NCBI GenBank assembly: GCA_026785865.1
Contig: JAJAZG010000459.1
Location: 1 to 7,403 of the forward strand
Origin: Pseudanabaena sp. CAN_BIN31
Lineage (GTDB): Bacteria > Cyanobacteriota > Cyanobacteriia > Pseudanabaenales > Pseudanabaenaceae
Direction of reading: 5' to 3'
Length of the DNA stretch: 7,403 bases
Shown here: positions 1 to 4,425 of the stretch, in pieces
Layout of the letters: each line of letters opens with the position of its first letter
Numbering within the stretch: position 1 is the first letter of the stretch
Program-made: the position numbers and the translations under genes
The notes under the pieces: generated by a model
Told to the model about the DNA's origin: nothing
The model's database searches: none
Seen by the model: the letters and a program-made list of their open reading frames with translations, nothing else

Positions 1-114
1 ATCCCACAGAATTGGATCTATATAATTAGAACTAGATTTTTAGGCTCTTACACCGCCTTCTATACATACGCATTGGAAACCGAAAATTTTTGGATAAAAG
101 CAATATTACGATGA
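1..114 (+). CDS. C-terminal end of an unidentified protein (partial at window edge)
   Basis: The frame is open from the first base to a TGA at 112-114 and gives 37 residues rich in aromatic residues, ending ETENFWIKAILR. The composition reads like real protein rather than random AT-rich DNA, but I do not recognise the family. The stop overlaps the ATG of the next small ORF by ATGA (111-114), a common arrangement for translationally coupled genes. An alternative is that a frameshift near 111 split one gene in two: the upstream part ends hydrophilic and the downstream part is a single membrane helix. The 5' part lies outside the window, so function cannot be inferred. Confidence 0.35.
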   Translation: MPQNWIYIIRTRFLGSYTAFYTYALETENFWIKAILR

Positions 115-197
115 TACTCATCTATTTTGTTGGTAGTGCGATCGCGGGTATGATTGGCATCCAAATTGGCGTTTTATTAGCCAGCGCAAAACCTTAG
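111..197 (+). CDS. very small hydrophobic ORF (28 aa), possible single-span membrane peptide
   Basis: ATG at 111 to TAG at 195-197. The peptide starts MILIYFVGSAIAGMIG and continues hydrophobic to ASAKP. It is almost wholly one membrane-span-like stretch with glycines in a GxxxxxGxxxG-type spacing, a pattern that favours helix packing. It overlaps the end of the upstream frame by ATGA, which would allow coupled translation. It does not match the small photosystem or cytochrome b6f subunits that I can recall (PetM, PetN). It could be a genuine small membrane protein or the frameshifted C-terminus of the upstream gene. One HIP1 octamer lies inside it at 138-145. Confidence 0.35.
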   Translation: MILIYFVGSAIAGMIGIQIGVLLASAKP

Positions 198-238
198 AAT
201 TCTTAAACTTACTTCCGAGACACATTATCACTACGATC

Positions 239-583
239 ATGAACAAGAAAAAATTAATCGATGCTTTAGAGAATCTATCAAAGCAGCCTCACCGCAGTCT
301 TGAAGAACAGTTTTTTATTAGAATGCTACGGCAAATTTGGCAAATTGATTGGTCTGTTTCTCCCTCTGATGTTTGGCTCAATCTGATGAACAGAAATCAA
401 CATTACTTCTTCGATTTTATGAAGTTAGACGAAGGTGATGAGAAAGAAGAAAATTGGTTGCTAGAGTCTTTGGATGCAAAAGTTGAAGCGTTAGTCCAGA
501 AAGGCAATGATAACCAGTGGAAAATTAAGTTTGTGGAAACTCTTGACGAGTTAAATCAACTGCGTCTTAAGATGCAAAAGTAA
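239..583 (+). CDS. hypothetical protein, 114 aa, mostly helical
   Basis: ATG at 239, TAA at 581-583. I do not recognise the family. The protein has no signal peptide or membrane segment and is predicted soluble. The N-terminal half (about 1-58) is basic/amphipathic with several tryptophans (IWQIDWS around 33-39, VWLNLM around 45-50). A short acidic loop (DEGDEKEEN, about 64-72) follows, then an amphipathic, probably helical C-terminus (about 73-114). There is no clear Shine-Dalgarno; the nearest purine-rich run, CGAGA near 216, is too far upstream. Codon usage resembles its neighbours. A strong hairpin starts 9 bases after the stop, so the gene probably ends a transcript here. Which unit it belongs to is unclear. 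Confidence 0.72.
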   Translation: MNKKKLIDALENLSKQPHRSLEEQFFIRMLRQIWQIDWSVSPSDVWLNLMNRNQHYFFDFMKLDEGDEKEENWLLESLDAKVEALVQKGNDNQWKIKFVETLDELNQLRLKMQK

Positions 584-591
584 TGGGACGT

Positions 592-640
592 AAGTTTTGA
601 TTGCGTTCTGATTAAAATTATCAGAACGTAATCAAAACTT
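592..640 (+). terminator. long inverted repeat, possible terminator or folded 3' end
   Basis: Arms 592-612 and 620-640 are 21 bases each and pair throughout, with one G-T (G-U in RNA) pair, around a 7-base loop TAAAATT. The structure begins 9 bases after the stop of the 114-aa gene and ends 52 bases before the bestrophin-like ATG. No clean U-tract follows the right arm, so a classical intrinsic terminator is not proven. Because the arms end in A/T runs it could act in either direction, or it may be a remnant of a small repeat element. Confidence 0.5.
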
Positions 641-691
641 CTCAAAAACCCCCTAAATCGCAACCATCAATCATCAAATACACATTAGACA

Positions 692-1498
692 ATGTTAACA
701 AAGTTACATAACGAGAAAATCCCTGTTTCCTATAAAAGCTTAAGTGTTGTAATTCCCAGTATTGTTTTAGGTTTGTTGTTGGTATTTCGGACAAATACCG
801 CCTATGAACGTTTTTGGGAAGGACGCAAATCTTGGGGAGCGATCAGTAATGATATTCGTAACTTATCGCGATTGATTTGGTTTGTTACTGAGGAAACAGA
901 ACCACAACATCGTCAAGACAAAATTAATACGATTAAGCAGCTCATCGCTTTTGCGGTATCCAATAAGTTTTACCTTCGTGGTGAATATAACAAAGATGAG
1001 TTATCTTTATTGCTAACACCTGAACGCTTTGATTTGTTGCAAAAAGCAGATAATCAAACTTTAAAAATAGCTAATTGGATTGCTGACGACATTATGTGTC
1101 TATACAAACAGGGGAGAATTCCGATCAATCAGCTAATTGAAATGCAAAAAAGACTAAATGGTTTGGTTTGTGAGTGGACAGCTTGCGATCGCATTCGTAG
1201 CACCCCCATGCCTCTAGCCTATGCTGTACATCTTAAGCAGTTGGTCTTAATCTACTGTTTGTTATTGCCCTTTCAACTAGTATCAGAACTTCTATGGTGG
1301 ACAGCTCCAGTTGTTGCTTTAATTAGCTTTACCCTCTTCGGTATTGAAGAGATTGGTATGGAAATCGAAAATCCTTTTGGTAGAGATTACAACGATCTTC
1401 CTCTAGCTCGCTTCTGTGCTACTATCAAGAGGAATGTCAATGAGCTAATGGATACTGAGCCACATTATCATCGCCAGACATTAAATATTGAAGGATAA
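692..1498 (+). CDS. bestrophin-family (YneE/RFP-TM-like) channel protein, N-terminally short
   Basis: Bestrophins are pentameric membrane ion channels: anion/bicarbonate channels in eukaryotes and algae, cation-selective in some bacteria. Family hallmarks seen here are the second-helix block VFRTNTAYERFWEGR (31-45), the CDRIRSTPMPLAYAVH segment (165-180), two close hydrophobic helices (about 183-216), and GIEEIGMEIENPFG followed by DYNDLPLAR (217-240), the bestrophin NPFG segment. Family members usually run near 300 residues, with a membrane helix of about 35-40 residues before the point where this protein begins. Here the ATG at 692 has an in-frame TAG at 686-688, and the 108-base gap upstream encodes no such helix in any frame. 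The gene is therefore 5'-truncated, or uses an unusually short N-terminus. The C-terminus looks complete. No convincing ribosome-binding site precedes it. Family assignment is firm; whether it makes a working channel is doubtful. Confidence 0.85.
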   Translation: MLTKLHNEKIPVSYKSLSVVIPSIVLGLLLVFRTNTAYERFWEGRKSWGAISNDIRNLSRLIWFVTEETEPQHRQDKINTIKQLIAFAVSNKFYLRGEYNKDELSLLLTPERFDLLQKADNQTLKIANWIADDIMCLYKQGRIPINQLIEMQKRLNGLVCEWTACDRIRSTPMPLAYAVHLKQLVLIYCLLLPFQLVSELLWWTAPVVALISFTLFGIEEIGMEIENPFGRDYNDLPLARFCATIKRNVNELMDTEPHYHRQTLNIEG

Positions 1499-1510
1499 CT
1501 ATCCATATTA

Positions 1511-1645
1511 ATGTTGATGTTCTCGGTTGGTGATAACCTTTATGCACTTGATACTGCTCATGTTGTAGATACGAGTGCTGATGGGCAGGTTAGTTATGAA
1601 GAGTTCGTAGAACTTTTTCATAATCTTAAATCTAAAAAAATTTAA
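1511..1645 (+). CDS. small EF-hand protein or EF-hand gene remnant (44 aa)
   Basis: ATG at 1511 (another at 1517), TAA at 1643-1645. Residues 20-31, DTSADGQVSYEE, form a canonical 12-residue EF-hand calcium loop: D1, S3, D5, G6, V8 and the bidentate E12 are all in place. A flanking helix follows (FVELFHNLKSKK). Only one EF-hand is present, whereas working EF-hand proteins usually pair two, so this may be the surviving end of a longer gene or a homodimerising mini-protein. The reading frame is the same as that of the bestrophin-like gene; only its stop (1496-1498) and four codons separate them. No Shine-Dalgarno is evident. The motif match is strong, but expression as a separate protein is uncertain. 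Confidence 0.55.
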   Translation: MLMFSVGDNLYALDTAHVVDTSADGQVSYEEFVELFHNLKSKKI

Positions 1646-1662
1646 ACAAGTGATACCGATTC

Positions 1663-1691
1663 TTGTTGAAGATGCACTCAATGGTTATAGA
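1663..1691 (+). promoter_or_regulatory. weak sigma70-like promoter candidate before the kinase-STAS-channel-phosphatase operon
   Basis: TTGTTG (1663-1668) and TATAGA (1686-1691) are spaced 17 bases apart, 64 bases before the kinase ATG. The -10 box matches four of six consensus positions and the -35 box three of six. The location, after the EF-hand ORF and before the operon, is sensible. The -10 box overlaps the loop of the hairpin listed next. This is pattern matching only. Confidence 0.2.
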
Positions 1692-1711
1692 GTAACCACA
1701 CATGATTGAGT
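1676..1711 (+). promoter_or_regulatory. nested inverted repeats in the operon leader
   Basis: An inner perfect stem TGGTTA (1682-1687) / TAACCA (1693-1698) has a 5-base loop. It is enclosed by outer arms ACTCAA (1676-1681) / TTGAGT (1706-1711), with unpaired bases on the right side only. It lies 43 bases before the kinase start codon. It could be a regulator-binding palindrome or a 5'-leader hairpin; nothing in the sequence decides which. Confidence 0.35.
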
Positions 1712-1738
1712 ACACTCTTGAACCAATTTTGTAGAAAC

Positions 1739-1743
1739 AGGAG
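1739..1743 (+). promoter_or_regulatory. ribosome-binding site for the SiaB-like kinase gene
   Basis: AGGAG lies 11 bases before the ATG at 1755. It is one of the few good Shine-Dalgarno sequences in the window and supports that start. Confidence 0.55.
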
Positions 1744-1754
1744 ATTCTCTAAGT

Positions 1755-2375
1755 ATGACTCAAGCATTCACAGACACTGCTTCAACATCTCAGGTATTTG
1801 GTGATTTCATTGATATCCTTCCACTGGAGCATGATTCACTCGAACTTACCTTTACACCCAGTTCTCGTCCGCTCAAGCGGCGTTGGAAAAACAATCGTCT
1901 CTCTGCTCATTTTGTTGCTGACTACTTCACTAACTTTCTTCCTGTTGATGAGGATAATCCAAGCGATCAGCAGCGAATTAAAGAAGCTAATGCATCCGTT
2001 AGCTATATTGCCAATGAACTGCTTGAAAATGCGATTAAGTTTAACGACGACGCTTCAAATTACAAAGTCAAATTCGGTATTCACTTTCTACAGCAAGATA
2101 CTGAAGTGGTTGTGGTGATTTATACTGTCAACAGCGTGCGATCGGATGGAGTAGATAAACTCAGAGATTTCATTGATGAGCTGTTAGCCTCTGATCCAGA
2201 CGAGTTGTACGTGCGTCAGATCGAGAAGAGTCTAGAAGAAGACACCAAAGCCTCAGGGCTAGGTTTGTTGACGATGATCAATGACTATACTGCTAAGGTC
2301 GGTTGGAAGCTGGATACAGTCCAAACTGAACGTCCAATTGTTACCGTAACAACGATGTCGCAAGTGCCAGTTTAA
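1755..2375 (+). CDS. HATPase-like regulator, SiaB/DUF6272-type (slr1658-like) putative protein kinase
   Basis: This 206-aa soluble protein carries a degenerate GHKL/HATPase fold of the kind found in anti-sigma/SiaB-type serine-threonine kinases of partner-switching systems. Visible are the N-box IANELLENAIKF (85-96, with E88 and N92) and a late glycine box, KASGLGLLTMIND (165-177). The classical DxGxG box is absent: between about 120 and 150 the sequence reads VVIYTVNSV followed by a helical insert. That is why I favour the SiaB/DUF6272-like group over RsbW/SpoIIAB. From memory, related cyanobacterial proteins are named after Synechocystis slr1658; I could not check this. The next gene, 35 bases away, encodes the STAS protein that such kinases phosphorylate, and the fourth gene is a matching PP2C phosphatase. 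The start is fixed by AGGAG at 1739. The gene ends in tandem stops TAA-TAG. Kinase activity is inferred. Confidence 0.8.
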   Translation: MTQAFTDTASTSQVFGDFIDILPLEHDSLELTFTPSSRPLKRRWKNNRLSAHFVADYFTNFLPVDEDNPSDQQRIKEANASVSYIANELLENAIKFNDDASNYKVKFGIHFLQQDTEVVVVIYTVNSVRSDGVDKLRDFIDELLASDPDELYVRQIEKSLEEDTKASGLGLLTMINDYTAKVGWKLDTVQTERPIVTVTTMSQVPV

Positions 2376-2394
2376 TAGCAATCTACTCAAAAAA

Positions 2395-2400
2395 AAGGAA
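2395..2400 (+). promoter_or_regulatory. ribosome-binding site that selects ATG 2411 for the STAS gene
   Basis: AAGGAA ends 10 bases before ATG 2411 but only 4 bases before an in-frame TTG at 2405. The spacing favours the ATG, giving a protein two residues shorter than the longest open frame. Confidence 0.5.
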
Positions 2401-2410
2401 ACAATTGACA

Positions 2411-2764
2411 ATGACTACTCAAGACGTGAAAGGCGAAGATTACATTATTCAATACGATTCTGAGACTACAACCGTAAATTTTAACGGGGAATTGAGCTTG
2501 GGTGGTCCAGCAGAATATGAGCCGATTACTAATTTACTGAGTGAAGTGGCAGAGACTAATCCAGTGACAATGACTGTGAACCTGCGAGAATTAGGCTTTT
2601 TGAATAGCTCAGGCATTAGTATGCTATCAAAATTTGTGTTGGGATTCCGCAAAAAGAAAGGGACACAGTTGATCGTTCTGGGATCGAATAACATGCCTTG
2701 GCAAGGAAAATCCCTGAAAAATTTGGAAAAACTACTGCCTGGGTTGAAGTTGGAGATTGAGTAA
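2411..2764 (+). CDS. STAS-domain anti-sigma-antagonist-like protein (slr1659-like)
   Basis: A 117-aa single-domain STAS protein, the substrate and switch element of partner-switching systems. It has the N-terminal beta strands (about 11-30, TTTVNFNGELSLGG) and the central strand-turn-helix MTVNLRELGFLNSSGISMLSKFV (54-76). NSSG at 65-68 aligns with DSSG of Bacillus SpoIIAA, so Ser66 matches the phosphorylated Ser58, while SpoIIAA Asp57 is replaced by Asn65. The C-terminal part (LIVLGSNNMPWQGKSLKN, about 87-104) has a conserved-looking PWQGKSLKNL stretch characteristic of the slr1659-like cyanobacterial group (from memory). The upstream gene is the likely kinase, the fourth gene the likely phosphatase, and an MscS channel follows after 38 bases. 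The partner protein it releases or binds is not identifiable, but the adjacent channel is a candidate. A start at TTG 2405 is possible. Confidence 0.85.
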   Translation: MTTQDVKGEDYIIQYDSETTTVNFNGELSLGGPAEYEPITNLLSEVAETNPVTMTVNLRELGFLNSSGISMLSKFVLGFRKKKGTQLIVLGSNNMPWQGKSLKNLEKLLPGLKLEIE

Positions 2765-2802
2765 GAATATAACCTCTGCCCCCTAAGTTGGACTTGAGAT
2801 AT

Positions 2803-4425
2803 ATGCTAGAGAACTTCCTTTCCTTTCAGTCCAGTAGTGCGTGGTCACTGATCCTCACCAGCTTAGTGTTGACGGTGGGCGGCGCTGCTGGATTGTATTT
2901 TCTTCTATTTTATGTACTGCGATCCATCTTTCGTAAATTTGAAAGCGATATGGCGCTAGTTACGCTCAACGTTTCTACTTATCCTGCCCTCACTGTTTTT
3001 GTTCTGGTAATTCTCAAATTCACCTTTCATCGTCTGCCATCTGTCAACATAACTGATGGTTTTGAAAGTCTATTTACTGCTGGGCTAATTGTCGCAATTA
3101 GCTATTGGCTAATTCAGCTTTTCGTTCAAGTTTTTGTTTATTACTTAAAAGAATATACTCAGCAAACCGAGGCGATGTGGGATGATGTGCTGCTGCCAAT
3201 TTTAGAAGCGGTGGTTCCAGTCATTGTTTTTACCATTGCAGGCGTTTTCGTACTGCGATCATTGGGCGTTGATCTGACGGGAATTTGGGTAGCCTTGGGT
3301 GGCGCAACCTTCGTGCTGGGTTTTGCCGCTCAAGGCATTCTGGCAAATTTTTTTAGTGGAGTTGTGCTGTTAATTGACTCGCCCTTCCAATTTGGCGATG
3401 TGTTGCAGCTTGAAAATGGCTCGATCGCCATGCTCCGCAAAATTGGAGTGAGAGTAACGCATCTTTATATACCCAGCAAGCACTGTGACATTTATATGCC
3501 CAACAGCAACTTGCAAAGTCAAAATATCATCAATCTCAGCCGTCCGACCTCCTACTTTCAATACTCAACGGACGTTAAAATCCCCGCAGAGTATGAGCTT
3601 CATTCAATCAGGCAAATGATCCAAGAGGTGATTCTGGCTCACCTCGATACGTTGGGTGAAATTGATCAGAAGCTAAATCTAGGCGATCGCTATTACCAAC
3701 GCGATGAACTCTCAGATCAGCAAAAAATCGGGCGCTTGCGTCTGCTGGCTGAGCAGGAAGTGGACTTTAAGTTAGAGGAAGTGTTTCCGTCTCTAGAAGC
3801 AATGACTGTAACCCTGCAATTTGCAGAGAAAGGGGGACTGTCTAAAGAAGAAATTGAAAATGTGCAGCAAGAGTATCGTGATGTCTTAAGTTTGATCGGG
3901 CTAAAAGTGACGACTGAAACTCAAAACAATCGGACAACATTTATCCTTGAGGAAACTCGTGTGAAAGATAGTTTGATCGAACTTATAAGAATATGGTATC
4001 GCACGAGTATTCGTGATCCAAATTTACTAGATGCCGATGCGTTTATCATCCCCGATGAATGGGAGCGTAAGATTAGCTTGCTGAAACGACGTATGCAGAG
4101 GCTTTATCAAAAAATTTCTAATCCTGAGCGAGAAGAAACTCGTCTAGATGATTATGTCACTGAGTTAAATAAATGGTTACGGGAACGCTTTAAAGATCCG
4201 CGACAGAGATGGCAAGAACCTCAGGTCTTAGTCAAGGGGCTTGAGCATGAAGATGGAGCACCTTATATTCAATTCAATCTTAATTTCTATGTGGATGACA
4301 TAAAGCTAGAAGATGGTAAACGAGGCGATCGCGTCAGTAGCCAAATCTATCAAGAAATCCTGCAATATCTCTATCATCGCCAAGTCGAAGAAAAGGTGGC
4401 AGCACTAGAACGAATTGCTACGTGA
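2803..4425 (+). CDS. MscS-family mechanosensitive ion channel with extended cytoplasmic C-terminus
   Basis: Channels of this family open under membrane tension and release solutes on hypo-osmotic shock. Numbering from ATG 2803 (540 aa), hydrophobic segments lie at about 13-40, 60-78, 89-115, 133-152 and 158-191. The last is the Gly/Ala-rich pore helix (ALGGATFVLGFAAQGILANF, 164-183). The MscS beta domain follows: DSPFQFGDVLQLENG (192-206), IGVRVTHL (214-221) and DIYMPNSNLQSQNIINLS (229-246). The remaining 290 or so residues exceed the short alpha/beta end of E. coli MscS (286 aa in total). They include charged helical stretches (about 284-330, 343-365, 420-465) and a late FNLNFYVDD strand plus helix (491-525), as if the usual alpha/beta end were interrupted by insertions. 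In-frame TTG codons at 2788 and 2794 could lengthen it by 5 or 3 residues; I prefer the ATG with TTGGA upstream. Its stop overlaps the phosphatase GTG by 4 bases, implying joint expression. Confidence 0.88.
   Translation: MLENFLSFQSSSAWSLILTSLVLTVGGAAGLYFLLFYVLRSIFRKFESDMALVTLNVSTYPALTVFVLVILKFTFHRLPSVNITDGFESLFTAGLIVAISYWLIQLFVQVFVYYLKEYTQQTEAMWDDVLLPILEAVVPVIVFTIAGVFVLRSLGVDLTGIWVALGGATFVLGFAAQGILANFFSGVVLLIDSPFQFGDVLQLENGSIAMLRKIGVRVTHLYIPSKHCDIYMPNSNLQSQNIINLSRPTSYFQYSTDVKIPAEYELHSIRQMIQEVILAHLDTLGEIDQKLNLGDRYYQRDELSDQQKIGRLRLLAEQEVDFKLEEVFPSLEAMTVTLQFAEKGGLSKEEIENVQQEYRDVLSLIGLKVTTETQNNRTTFILEETRVKDSLIELIRIWYRTSIRDPNLLDADAFIIPDEWERKISLLKRRMQRLYQKISNPEREETRLDDYVTELNKWLRERFKDPRQRWQEPQVLVKGLEHEDGAPYIQFNLNFYVDDIKLEDGKRGDRVSSQIYQEILQYLYHRQVEEKVAALERIAT

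Noticed and set aside
1798..2118. 106-codon + strand open frame overlapping the kinase gene
   Set aside because: It lies in another frame of the SiaB-like gene, whose N-box and glycine box are clear. Its hydrophobic residues are a by-product of the overlapping frame.
2405..2410. TTG start two codons upstream of the STAS ATG
   Set aside because: It is too close (4 bases) to the AAGGAA site; ATG 2411 has normal spacing.
2788..2802. TTG starts at 2788/2794 for the channel gene
   Set aside because: They add only 5 or 3 residues and have no better ribosome site than ATG 2803. They are not excluded.
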